DNA of 64,000 bases, taken from positions 62,001 to 126,000 of the forward strand of contig NZ_JACFAJ010000010.1 in the NCBI RefSeq assembly GCF_014250685.1, in the 5' to 3' direction. This DNA is from Cetobacterium sp. 2A. GTDB taxonomy: Bacteria; Fusobacteriota; Fusobacteriia; Fusobacteriales; Fusobacteriaceae. A program made the translations under genes and the position numbers. Shown in pieces: positions 34,605-42,168 of this stretch. The notes beneath the pieces were generated by a model. That model was not told the origin of the DNA. It made no database searches and was given only the letters and a program-made list of their open reading frames with translations. Each line of letters begins with the position of its first letter. Position 1 is the first letter of the stretch.

Positions 34605-35180
34605 AGAAGTGATTTTAGTAAAAAAATCTAAAAATATCCCTAAATAATTGATAATTTAGTCTGAAATTGAACCGATCTTACTAGACTCTTTAAAATGAGA
34701 AATAAGACAAGTTCAAGTGTCAGAAAGGATTTGTAAGAGACTATATTTTAAAATCGGTTATAGTTTAAATAAGAAGGTCAAATTTTAATATTTCCTTAAA
34801 ATTCCATAAAAAGTTATAAAATATTATTTTTTAAAAATAACTTGAAGATTCATATAATGATATTGTATAATTTTAATCTGTGGGTTTTAATTTATGGGAA
34901 AAGCTTCTAACTTTGTTAGGAGCTTTTTTTAGATGCTATACAAAAGATAAATTTAAAATTGAATAGTTTGTTATTTGTATTAATATTCTTAGTTTTTTAA
35001 ATATTTTTTATTCCCACTCAATTTTTAAAAAAATGTTTATTTTTTAATGTGTTGATTTTATTAGGTTTTTAGCGGGATATTTTTTGAAAAAAAGGCTTTT
35101 TCTACTGTTTTTTTAAATAAATGGGTGCAGTTTGGGTGCAGTTACTTTCAATAATTTAATATGGACATAGATTATTTATT
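34605..35180. other. non-coding stretch between topB and the TPR-HEPN gene
   Basis: No gene is seen. AACCGAT (34670-34676) is complementary to ATCGGTT (34753-34759), bracketing 76 bases, which may be a structured RNA. A terminator lies at 34901. GGGTGCAGTTTGGGTGCAGT (35123-35142) is a short direct repeat. The change of strand after it may mark the end of the transfer operon. Confidence 0.4.
34901..34930 (+). terminator. rho-independent terminator after topB
   Basis: AGCTTCTAAC pairs with GTTAGGAGCT around a TTT loop, followed by six or more T. A clear end point for the transfer-gene transcript. Confidence 0.85.
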
Positions 35181-36293
35181 TTAAATGGAAACTATATTAT
35201 TAGAATTAGAATTAGTTATGAAATCATCTAAATAGTTATCATATTCTAAACTAAGAAGAATAAGTCCAATAGTTTCAACAAAAGATAAAAGAGTATGTGT
35301 ATAAAAATATCCTTTTTCTTCATCATTAGAAATATTATGAAAATCATATTGAGAATCAAATTGAGGCCCTTCGTGAACAATATTGTTTCGAATTTCTTTA
35401 AATTCACTAAGAAGATCTAAAATTTTTGAACAAAATTTTATATTAGAACTTGGATTTAATTTTTCAAAATCTTTAGCCATATTTTCAATTGAAATATTTG
35501 AATATTTTATTTTTTTACCAGTTTTAATTTCAATTTTATGAGTAATATCTTTTAAAACAATTTCAAAAGTACTATATTTATAAGTCCATATTAGATTTGT
35601 TAAAAGTTTAGAAAAAGTAACAAAATCTTCGTGGTCTTCTTCTGAGGGGTTAAGATAACCTAAAGAGTCCTTAAGAAATAAATTAATAGAGTCAGGATAT
35701 CTAATATAAGAGTCAATATTTTCAATATTCCAAGATGTTTTAAAAGTTAATTCGTTGTGGTATTGATTAATAAAACGTTCTAATGAGTCAAATTTTTTAA
35801 AAATTTTATTTTTCTCTTCAGCAAGAGTAAAAACTAGTTCACTTAAAGTATAATTAAACGAATAATATATTTGATAATGTGAAAATAATTCATCAATTTT
35901 CTCTCGATAATTATAAAAAACGGAATATTGTGAATTTAAAAGATCATTTTTTAAAAAAATATTTATTTTTTTTATTCCAGATATATTATACGAAGAATTA
36001 CAATAATTATAAATTGCCTCAAAAATAAGATCATGATACATAGTATTAGACACTGTAAATTTATTTAAAATTTTCATTTGTTTTTTAAAAAAGGGAATAG
36101 CTCTATTATAATTATATTGATGATAGTAGCAAAGTCCTATATAATTATAGATTTTTAGATCTGTTTTTTTTAATATAGGATTGTTTTGTAGAATAAAATC
36201 AAATAAATTTATAGAAAAATCAAATTTTTTATTATTATAAAGACGAACAGCTGTTTGAAAAGAATCATTTTTAGAAAAATCAGAATTACACAT
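35181..36293 (-). CDS. TPR protein with C-terminal HEPN-like domain
   Basis: 370 residues; GGAGG lies ten bases before the ATG. The N-terminal third reads as tetratricopeptide-like helices (FQTAVRLYNNKKFDFSINLF, KIYNYIGLCYYHQYNYNRAI). The C-terminal third contains FKEIRNNIVHEG (about 312-323), the RxxxxH pattern of HEPN RNases and RiboL-PSP-type proteins, within a helical bundle. HEPN domains with repeat sensors are typical of abortive-infection systems. It faces a defence-type reverse transcriptase across a 390-base divergent region. RNase activity is inferred. An alternative is a non-catalytic HEPN scaffold. Confidence 0.65.
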   Translation of the reverse strand: MCNSDFSKNDSFQTAVRLYNNKKFDFSINLFDFILQNNPILKKTDLKIYNYIGLCYYHQYNYNRAIPFFKKQMKILNKFTVSNTMYHDLIFEAIYNYCNSSYNISGIKKINIFLKNDLLNSQYSVFYNYREKIDELFSHYQIYYSFNYTLSELVFTLAEEKNKIFKKFDSLERFINQYHNELTFKTSWNIENIDSYIRYPDSINLFLKDSLGYLNPSEEDHEDFVTFSKLLTNLIWTYKYSTFEIVLKDITHKIEIKTGKKIKYSNISIENMAKDFEKLNPSSNIKFCSKILDLLSEFKEIRNNIVHEGPQFDSQYDFHNISNDEEKGYFYTHTLLSFVETIGLILLSLEYDNYLDDFITNSNSNNIVSI

Positions 36294-36402
36294 TTTTTAT
36301 TAGCCTCCAGTATCAAATATAAATACTAATTGTACTTGATATATTATCATTTTAAAAATATATTTTTTGAATAAAAAAAACATAATAAATAAAAAAAATA
36401 GG

Positions 36403-36431
36403 TTGATTTATTAAAAAAAATATGGTATAAG
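36403..36431 (+). promoter_or_regulatory. sigma-70-type promoter of the RT-associated RNA
   Basis: -35 TTGATT (36403-36408) and -10 TATAAG (36426-36431) separated by exactly 17 bases. Transcription would start near 36438, right at the first stem of the RNA. Confidence 0.75.
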
Positions 36432-36509
36432 TTAAATGTGTTAGTCAAGCTCTAAAATTTGAGATGGAGAAAATGGTTTCATACATCAAAAATAGTGGAG
36501 GTTTATCTA

Positions 36510-36626
36510 ATGATAAATAGTATTATAGGAATGATTAACACATTATACTGGGGTATCGAAAAAGTGGTAATTATACACCAATTTATAGAACTTACTAAGG
36601 ATTTTCTAGCAAACTTCAGTATATAG
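36510..36626 (+). CDS. 38-residue hydrophobic peptide frame within the RT-associated RNA
   Basis: ATG with GGAGG (36497-36501) eight bases upstream and a stop just before the terminator. The frame encodes an amphipathic helix-like peptide starting MINSIIGMINTLYWGIEK and ending FLANFSI. The same frame is open upstream of the ATG back to 36456, 56 codons in all, which is long for DNA this AT-rich. A second short frame (ATG at 36464, MEKMVSYIKNSGGLSNDK) ends eight bases past this start and could couple translation. It might be a toxic peptide, or a Neo-type sequence that is read from concatemeric cDNA, or chance. Confidence 0.45.
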   Translation: MINSIIGMINTLYWGIEKVVIIHQFIELTKDFLANFSI

Positions 36627-36633
36627 AAAAGCA

Positions 36634-36656
36634 ACTCCCGTAAGGGAGTCTTTTTT
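36634..36656 (+). terminator. rho-independent terminator of the RT-associated RNA
   Basis: ACTCCC GTAA GGGAGT followed by C and six T. Read-through would be needed to express the reverse transcriptase from the upstream promoter. Confidence 0.88.
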
Positions 36657-36683
36657 ATATATAGAGAATATAAGGGGATACAA

Positions 36684-38183
36684 ATGAGAGAATTGACAGA
36701 AATTTCAAATATAGAAGCAAAAAACTATTTTTTAAAAACATCAAGCTATACACGTCTAGATTTCCCAAAATATATTGACTTTGATTCAACATTAAAAGAG
36801 ATAGATATAGAAATGACAGGTAGAAATTATTTTAAATCAGTTAGAAATAGTTTAATGAGAGAAAAAGAAATTAACTATAAAATACTCCATACAAAAAATA
36901 GTAATTATGACTGGAGAGAGCAAACGTTAGTTAATCCAACTGTTTATGTAGCTTTAGTTAATATTATCACAGAAGAAAAAAATTGGAACGAAATAATAGA
37001 GCGACTAAAAAGAGATAGCAGAGTTGATTGTTATAGCATCCCGATTTATTTAGATGCTGATAAAGAAACAATAAAAATGAAACAAATATTATCTTGGTGG
37101 GAAAATATAGAACAAAAGTCTCTAGAATATTCTTTAGATTATTCATATATTGGGGTAACAGATATTGTAACATGTTATGATTCAATTTATACTCATTCTA
37201 TTGCATGGGCATTACACGGTAAAGAGCTAATAAAAGAGAGAAGACTAAATAAAAAATCTAAAACTAAATTATTTGGAGAGCAACTAGATGATATGTTTAT
37301 GGATATATCAAAAGGACAAACGAATGGAATACCACAAGGAAATATAATTTCAGATTTGATTGCAGAAATTATATTAAAGGAAATTGATGTTATACTATCA
37401 GAAAAAATAGAGTTATTAAATATAAATGATATAAAAATAATTAGATATAGAGATGACTATAAAATTTTGGGAAAAAATTATGAAAATGTAAATTTAGTTT
37501 TAAAGGAGCTATCGGAAGTTTTAAGAGAATTTGGAATGAGAATAAATAAAGAAAAAACTTACATAAGTGATGATATAATAGCTTCTGCAATAAAGAAAGA
37601 TAAAATAGAATGGATAAAACTAAAAAATGAAGAATTAACTATTCAGAAAAAATTAATTTTGTTGTATAATTTTTCAAAAAAATATCCAAATTCAGGAACT
37701 CTAGAAAAAGAATTTAATGAATTATATAATGGTTTAATTGAGAAAAAAATAAAAATAAGAGACCAAGAGGCTTTAGTTTTAATAGGAATTGTGACTAATA
37801 TGATTTGTGAAAATTCAAGGCTATATTCCAAAGGGTTTTCTATATTAAGCTTATTATTAAAAAGGTTTGAAAATCCGGATGAAATAATTGAAACTTTAAA
37901 AAAAATTCAAAAAAAATTAGAAAAAATATCAAATACAGAATATGTAGAAATATGGCTTCAAAGAATTTCAATGAAATATATCGAATTAGAGTATAAGAGC
38001 GAGCTCTGCAAAGCAATTGCTAGAAAAGAAAGTAACATTTGGAATAATGATTGGTCAAATTTAAAAAATTGTAAAGATATTTTAAATGAGAATAAGTTTA
38101 TAGATCAGGAGAAGTTAGAGGAATCTGAGGAATGGATTGATGAAGAAGAATTTGAAGGCTTTAGCTTGAGCTTTAGATATTAA
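36684..38183 (+). CDS. defence-associated reverse transcriptase (DRT / unknown-group RT)
   Basis: 499 residues. RT palm motifs are present: motif A VTDIVTCYDSIYTHSIAWAL (Asp160 and Asp166), motif B GQTNGIPQGNIISDLIAEII (211-230) and the catalytic box RYRDDYKIL with YRDD at 255-258. There is no maturase, integrase or helicase part. The C-terminal 200 residues are helical, as in the UG/DRT group of antiviral reverse transcriptases. The gene stands alone behind a small structured RNA, a layout of DRT2 or DRT9 systems. The subtype cannot be fixed by eye. GGGGA lies six to ten bases before the ATG. The protein would be expressed by read-through of the terminator or from its own weak promoter. Confidence 0.85.
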   Translation: MRELTEISNIEAKNYFLKTSSYTRLDFPKYIDFDSTLKEIDIEMTGRNYFKSVRNSLMREKEINYKILHTKNSNYDWREQTLVNPTVYVALVNIITEEKNWNEIIERLKRDSRVDCYSIPIYLDADKETIKMKQILSWWENIEQKSLEYSLDYSYIGVTDIVTCYDSIYTHSIAWALHGKELIKERRLNKKSKTKLFGEQLDDMFMDISKGQTNGIPQGNIISDLIAEIILKEIDVILSEKIELLNINDIKIIRYRDDYKILGKNYENVNLVLKELSEVLREFGMRINKEKTYISDDIIASAIKKDKIEWIKLKNEELTIQKKLILLYNFSKKYPNSGTLEKEFNELYNGLIEKKIKIRDQEALVLIGIVTNMICENSRLYSKGFSILSLLLKRFENPDEIIETLKKIQKKLEKISNTEYVEIWLQRISMKYIELEYKSELCKAIARKESNIWNNDWSNLKNCKDILNENKFIDQEKLEESEEWIDEEEFEGFSLSFRY

Positions 38184-38323
38184 ATTTTAAATAAAGATTC
38201 ACTATTAGCAGTACTAGGTGATAGGTGAAAATATGTATTTATAAATAATAAACATGATATATTTCACTTTGAAAAATGATAAATAAAAAATATATATTAA
38301 TGAAAAAATGATATGATCCAATT

Positions 38324-38810
38324 GGCAAACCTTAATCACTTTTTTCTTTTGAAGGTTGAGGAGAAGATTGAAGAATGGATAGAAAGATGGGGCTCATACA
38401 GTGAAGACTAGTTTTAGTCTCAACTAGTTGAAAATTCATGATTTAGTTTTCAAAATAATTTATGTCGAATAGTAATTAGATCAACAGGAGGTTATTTGAT
38501 GGGAAATTATACATTCGATGACTAACATCTGTAAAGCTGTTAAGGGATCTAGACATGAAATATCTGAAAGGTAAAAGAGAGCTCCATAAATTTTGGAGCT
38601 CTGCTTAAAATCTAAAGCCGAAACAATAAAAATTGTCAACTAGGGGTAGCAGCTTAGTTCTAATGATGACAAACTTGAATCTAGCACTAATTACAAAAGA
38701 GGTGATGCCGATGCTAGAAATAGTTAGTTTAATATCTTCTTATTCAAAATCTCCTTGCTTCTAAGTTTAACTTACTGATGAGACTATGAAATTTAGTCGA
38801 AAAGCAATAA
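38324..38810 (+). ncRNA. candidate large structured RNA ending in a hammerhead ribozyme
   Basis: About 570 bases without a plausible long gene follow the reverse transcriptase. A -10-like TATGAT lies at 38312-38317. Many local stems can be drawn: AACCTT/AAGGTT (38329-38356), GACTA/TAGTC (38405-38420), TTGAAAA/TTTTCAA (38428-38453), TCGAAT/ATTCGA (38465-38518), AGAGCTCCA/TGGAGCTCT (38577-38602), CAAT/ATTG (38622-38637), AACTA/TAGTT (38638-38659), TCTAGCA/TGCTAGA (38680-38718). The density of stems and the ribozyme plus terminator at the end suggest one RNA of roughly 500 nt. Not matched to a named class. Confidence 0.45.
38755..38807 (+). ncRNA. type III hammerhead ribozyme
   Basis: All core positions are present. 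Stem III: TTGCTT (38755-38760) with AAGCAA (38802-38807). Cleavage triplet TTC, cut after C38761. Stem I: TAAGT TTA ACTTA (38762-38774). Conserved CTGATGA (38775-38781). Stem II: GACTA with TAGTC (38782-38786/38794-38798) around loop TGAAATT. Conserved GAAA (38799-38802). Every base pair expected of stems I, II and III forms without mismatch. The ribozyme is followed within a few bases by a terminator. Self-cleavage is expected from the motif. Confidence 0.92.
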
Positions 38811-38813
38811 AAA

Positions 38814-38840
38814 AGATCTCTTAATAAGGAGATCTTTTTT
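38814..38840 (+). terminator. rho-independent terminator after the ribozyme
   Basis: AGATCTC (38814-38820) and GAGATCT (38829-38835) with a T-run. It closes the transcript that carries the hammerhead. Confidence 0.88.
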
Positions 38841-38893
38841 ATTAGTGTTAAGTAATTAAGCAAAATACATAAAATAATTTATTAGTTAAATTT

Positions 38894-39690
38894 TCATATA
38901 TTTTTCAATAATCTCATCATCTCCTTATTGCTATTAGGAAATAAATGAGAATAAGTATTTAAGGTTGTTTCAACTTTTTCATGTCCTAATCTTCTAGCAA
39001 TAGTTAGAGGATTAACACCTAAATGAATAAGCAAGGATGTATGTGAATGTCTAAGATCATGTATCCTTATTTTTTACTCCAGCAACTTTTGAATATTTTT
39101 TCATAGCATGTTCAAAAATATATTTAGTATGAGGAATTAGTCTTGTACCAGGTTTTGGTTTGTAAAGTGTCTCCAGGTAATATTTTAGTACAGGAATTAA
39201 CTGAGAAGGCATTTCAATGATTCTTTTACTCTTAGGAGTCTTAGGCTCAGTAATTACATCTTCTTTATTTAATCTCTGATAAGATTTATTAATATTTAAA
39301 GTTTCATTTTCAAAATCAATATCTTTTATTTCAAGAGCTAGGAGTTCTCCAACTCAGAATAAAATATTAAACCCTGCATAAGCAGCAGGGTGATCTTTAA
39401 GAGTTTCAATAAATAATTTAAATTCTTCAGGTGTCCAGATATCCATTTCCTCAGCATGCTTCTTTCCAATACTTCCAGCCTTATGACAAGGGTTTTCTTG
39501 TAATTCTATTATTTTATCCTTTCGAGGTATTCGCGCCATCTTATATCCTCTACTCTTATAGTTTCTAATTCCACAGCATTATAAACTATATTTAAGTCCA
39601 TGATAGTATTCTTTTTCTTTAGTTGTTTTAATCCATTTTTGATAATAATTGATTTAACTTTCTCTTCCTTTGCGTTTGTTATAATTATAT
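38894..39690 (-). pseudogene. tyrosine recombinase (integrase), decayed
   Basis: The minus strand encodes a phage/ICE-type integrase in pieces. The clean start is MARIPRKDKIIELQE at 39539; upstream to about 39690 an N-terminal piece (NYYQKWIKTTKEKEYY) is in another frame. TGA interrupts after AAYAGFNILF. The frame then resumes VGELLALEIKDIDFENETLN through KYSKVAGVKN, where a frameshift precedes IHDLRHSHTSLLIHLGVNP, ARRLGHEKVETTLNTYSHLF. The catalytic HxLRH, LGH and Tyr are thus still visible (R in VGELLAL context is lost at the stop). The gene cannot make a functional protein. It indicates past site-specific integration nearby. Confidence 0.9.
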
Positions 39691-39726
39691 CTTAAGTATA
39701 TAGAAATTTCATGTCTTTGACAATGT

Positions 39727-39752
39727 AAAAAGGCTACAATACATAGCCTTTC
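39727..39752 (-). terminator. rho-independent terminator of the HU gene
   Basis: On the minus strand AAGGCTA and TAGCCTT pair around TGTATTG, followed by T. Located eight bases past the HU stop. Confidence 0.8.
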
Positions 39753-39759
39753 CAATTCT

Positions 39760-40050
39760 TTATATATATTTTGCTACTTTTTCAGCCAATCCTTTTCCTA
39801 CTTTAAACTTTACCACTTTCTTCTCTGCTATTTCTATTGCTTCTCCTGTTTTTGGATTTCTACAAGTTCTTGCTGCTTGAGTTATAACTTCAAATTTTCC
39901 AAATCCTACTATTGATAAGTCCTCTCCTTTTTCTAAAATTTCTTCTAGTGTTGAGAATAATCCACTCACTAATTTTTCAGATTCTTTCTTTGTTTCTATT
40001 CCCATCTTTTTTTGGTATAAGTTAATAAATTCTTGTTTTGTCATTTTCAA
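39760..40050 (-). CDS. HU/IHF-family DNA-binding protein
   Basis: 96 residues, typical of HU. Helical dimerisation half (TKQEFINLYQKKMGIETKKE, LFSTLEEILEKGEDLSIVGF), then the beta-arm GKFEVITQAARTCRNPKTGE with the conserved RNPKTGE and the closing KVVKFKVGKGLAEKV. It bends and compacts DNA. GGGAGGG lies upstream of the ATG. It has its own terminator, and is followed by the dead integrase, so may be element-borne or host-borne. Confidence 0.93.
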   Translation of the reverse strand: MKMTKQEFINLYQKKMGIETKKESEKLVSGLFSTLEEILEKGEDLSIVGFGKFEVITQAARTCRNPKTGEAIEIAEKKVVKFKVGKGLAEKVAKYI

Positions 40051-40113
40051 TCCCTCCCATTTTTTAACACTATATCATAATTCTATTTTTTAGCAATTAT
40101 TTTTTATTACTTT

Positions 40114-40938
40114 CTAAAGCTTTTTCAGGTCTTCCATTGATAGACCTGTCTTTTCTGAGATTATCTCATCTGAAAGCAGCCCTTTAAGTGATCTAGCTAT
40201 CTCCATTTTGGCTTTTCTTTCTCCTTTTTCTTCAGCTGATAATAATGCGTTCATTCTATCATTTCTTGCATTTTCTCTCATCCTATAATTTTCAGCCTGT
40301 TGTGGATCCCTGCTTATTCTCGCCAGTTCTTCCTTAGCCTCTTGTAGTTCTTCAAATTTTTTCTCGATATGTATTACTTGTTCATTGTTTGGGTCTTCTA
40401 AGAAACCTACCCAAACACTCAACATATCTGTTTCATCTATATCTCTCATTTTAGGTATTTCTATGAAATGTAGTTCCAGTGTATCTGTCAATACATTATT
40501 ATTTTTAGCATTTTGAATTAAGTACTTGTTGTGGAAATTTTCCTCTTCATATATCAAAACAAAATCTAACACATTTATACAAATAGTTCTAGGTAATTGA
40601 CTATACTCTCTTTTTCCTTGATATTCACTTGCAAATGCTTTTGACCAGTAATACAGGCTTCTTTTTATCATATTTCTTTCATCTGCTCTTTGCATTTCAA
40701 TATTTATGATTTCTCCTGTACTTGTCTTAGCTAGTATATCTAACCTTGAAAAACTATCTTCTATATATTCTTTTGATAATTCAGTATTTTTTAAACTTAC
40801 TTCAACTATTGGTTCTTTTGGCTTTATACAAGCGTTTAAAAAAGAAATTAATATTCTTGGATGCTTTTCAGAACCAAATAGATTTTTAAAAACATAATCA
40901 ACTTTTGGATCAAATAGTTGTGTACACATAGTCCTCAC
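40114..40938 (-). CDS. Rpn-family nuclease / putative transposase
   Basis: 274 residues. The PD-(D/E)XK core reads FSRLDILAKTSTGEIINIEMQ (about 68-88) with Asp and Glu-x-Gln, preceded by FDPKVDYVFKNLFGSEKHP, the family's N-terminal phrase. Rpn proteins promote RecA-independent recombination in E. coli. The C-terminal piece (KGLLSDEIISEKTGLSMEDLKKL) recurs in the broken copy at 51227. The start could be the Met three codons on. Downstream and upstream flanks belong to the direct repeat around the restriction cassette. Confidence 0.85.
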   Translation of the reverse strand: MRTMCTQLFDPKVDYVFKNLFGSEKHPRILISFLNACIKPKEPIVEVSLKNTELSKEYIEDSFSRLDILAKTSTGEIINIEMQRADERNMIKRSLYYWSKAFASEYQGKREYSQLPRTICINVLDFVLIYEEENFHNKYLIQNAKNNNVLTDTLELHFIEIPKMRDIDETDMLSVWVGFLEDPNNEQVIHIEKKFEELQEAKEELARISRDPQQAENYRMRENARNDRMNALLSAEEKGERKAKMEIARSLKGLLSDEIISEKTGLSMEDLKKL

Positions 40939-41055
40939 TCCCTTTAATTCTTTTTCTCTTTAATTATATACTTAATTTCAATATTTATCAATTTATACAT
41001 TGAGTAGTTTACTCCAAGAAGCTGTTTCGAGTGTTCTTCTTGGAGTTAGAATATA

Positions 41056-41334
41056 TTATATAATATTTTCCAACAATTCATCTATTAGATTATATTGAAG
41101 TAGTTCGGTTATTTGGTCATTTGTATAATTTTTTTGATTAATAATTTTGTTATCAATATAGTAAATCAAATTCATTTTATTTGAATCAAAATTTAATTGG
41201 TATTCATTTTCTCCATTTTCTGAAGTTGTATATGCAAGATGGTATACTCCTTCAGTTTTTATTATTGTTTCTTCTTCATAAGTTTTTAAGTAATTTTTTA
41301 TTAATGCCTTTTCAAATTTTTTCTTATCAAACAT
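41056..41334 (-). CDS. 92-residue protein of unknown function
   Basis: Starts MFDKKKFEKALIKNYLKTYE with TAGGAG upstream. Acidic, beta-rich, no export signal. Not recognised. Its first eight codons survive at the second repeat copy (51524), fused to Rpn sequence, showing that the gene was already part of the duplicated block. Confidence 0.6.
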   Translation of the reverse strand: MFDKKKFEKALIKNYLKTYEEETIIKTEGVYHLAYTTSENGENEYQLNFDSNKMNLIYYIDNKIINQKNYTNDQITELLQYNLIDELLENII

Positions 41335-41504
41335 TTAAAATTCTCCTAATTTAAATTTTTTTAAATTCAATGTTCTTAGCTTCGTCGTAAGGGGACGAAA
41401 CCCCTTAAATCTTTTAGTTATTTTCAAAAAGTGTTTATAAAAAAGAAATAGATTATATGAAAGAGAAGAAAAATCAACTTTTTGAAATTATTTTGTTGTT
41501 AAGG

Positions 41505-41691
41505 TTCTAAAAAATTCATGTTCTTGAGCTAAGCTTTAAAAACTATTAATTTTAGGTAAGTCAAATTTGATGAAGGCATTTTTTTATATTTTTATAAAGA
41601 GAATCGAAAGAAAAATATTAAAAAACTTGAATTTGACTTAAAATAAAAAATTAATAGTAAAAGCAAGGTGCTCGAAGAACAAGTTTAGAAC
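41505..41691. repeat. long imperfect inverted repeat (MITE-like)
   Basis: The left arm from GTTCTAAA at 41505 and the right arm ending TTTAGAAC at 41691 are imperfectly complementary over about 85 bases each: GTTCTT/AAGAAC, ACTATTAATTTTA against its complement at 41646-41660, and AAGTCAAATT/AATTTGACTT. It has no frame. The structure resembles a miniature inverted-repeat element or a large hairpin. The right-hand repeat copy keeps only the outer right end. Confidence 0.65.
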
Positions 41692-41822
41692 TTACAAAAA
41701 ATAAAAAAAGACTATTAAATGAACCTTTTAAATGTCTTTAAACCAGTTCCGGATATAAAAAGTATATTATATATGATATAATCTCCAAAACTAAAAAATA
41801 ACTAAATAAAGGGGGATTGAAT

Positions 41823-42131
41823 ATGGATAAAAAAATACTTAAAATTAAAGAAGAACAGCTTTTAACATTTAAAAGTGATTCAGAATATTTTGACAAATGT
41901 AAAAAAGGGTTGAAGTCAGAAACATTGAGAAATTTTGATTTGAATGATGATAGATTTAAAACTCTATTTTGTTGGAAGAAATGGGAAGAAAAGGATCAAT
42001 TGTTTTTACAATTCATAAACAGAGGAAACCCTGAAGATAAATATATAGCTGAGGTTGTGGATATAGAATGGTATAAAACCTTATGTAAAATCAAATTTAA
42101 GCATATTTGTAACCAAATAGAAGTAATCTAA
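41823..42131 (+). CDS. small protein of unknown function, paralogue of the one at 51789
   Basis: 102 residues from the ATG at 41823, seven bases after GGGGG; a TTG six bases earlier overlaps the site region. Recognisable blocks are FKSDSEYFDKCKKGLKSETL, WKKWEEKDQLFLQFINRG and DIEWYKTLCKIKFKHICNQI. The paralogue at 51789 keeps all three. It is soluble, basic-acidic mixed, and of no known family. Both copies lie in flanking repeats of the restriction cassette, each with its own promoter and terminator, so they are expressed independently. A role in stability of the cassette is possible but unproven. Confidence 0.65.
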   Translation: MDKKILKIKEEQLLTFKSDSEYFDKCKKGLKSETLRNFDLNDDRFKTLFCWKKWEEKDQLFLQFINRGNPEDKYIAEVVDIEWYKTLCKIKFKHICNQIEVI

Positions 42132-42140
42132 AGAATAAAG

Positions 42141-42168
42141 AGATAGGATAGCCTAGGCTATCCTATCT
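42141..42168. terminator. 28-bp palindromic terminator
   Basis: AGATAGGATAGCCTAGGCTATCCTATCT is a perfect 28-base palindrome ending with T on the plus strand. The counterpart at 52128-52170 keeps the arms but has a 12-20-base loop. Confidence 0.75.

Larger units (their letters stand above)
36437..36656 (+). ncRNA. structured RNA associated with the reverse transcriptase
   Basis: A promoter and a terminator delimit about 220 nt directly before the reverse transcriptase. ATGTGTTAGTCA (36436-36447) pairs with TGATTAACACAT (36532-36543), twelve pairs with one G-U. Inside, TTTATC and GATAAA (36502-36517) form a hairpin with loop TAAT. A second domain is closed by TATACTG (36544-36550) with CAGTATA (36617-36623) and holds a TGGT/ACCA hairpin. 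Defence reverse transcriptases of types DRT2, DRT3 and DRT9 have a template RNA at this place. The same RNA also contains a long open frame (see the small CDS at 36510). Template role inferred. Confidence 0.7.

Noticed and set aside
35123-35142. GGGTGCAG direct repeat as an attachment site
   Set aside because: Two short copies side by side, but no matching copy was found at the other end of an island; could be chance.
36684-38183. Retron or group II intron reverse transcriptase
   Set aside because: No maturase or endonuclease domain, no msr/msd inverted repeat pair of retron type, and no domain V intron hairpin nearby.
38616-38640. A second half-hammerhead, GAAA with CAAT/ATTG hairpin and GTC
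   Set aside because: It would fit a type I hammerhead, but there is no CTGATGA with a stem II upstream. The nearby CTAATGATGA departs from the invariant core.
38705-38764. Holin-like toxin frame beginning MPMLEIVSLI
   Set aside because: The beginning recalls small holin-like toxins, but the frame stops after 19 codons with no full membrane span and overlaps the ribozyme. It is kept only as a finding about the cut site.
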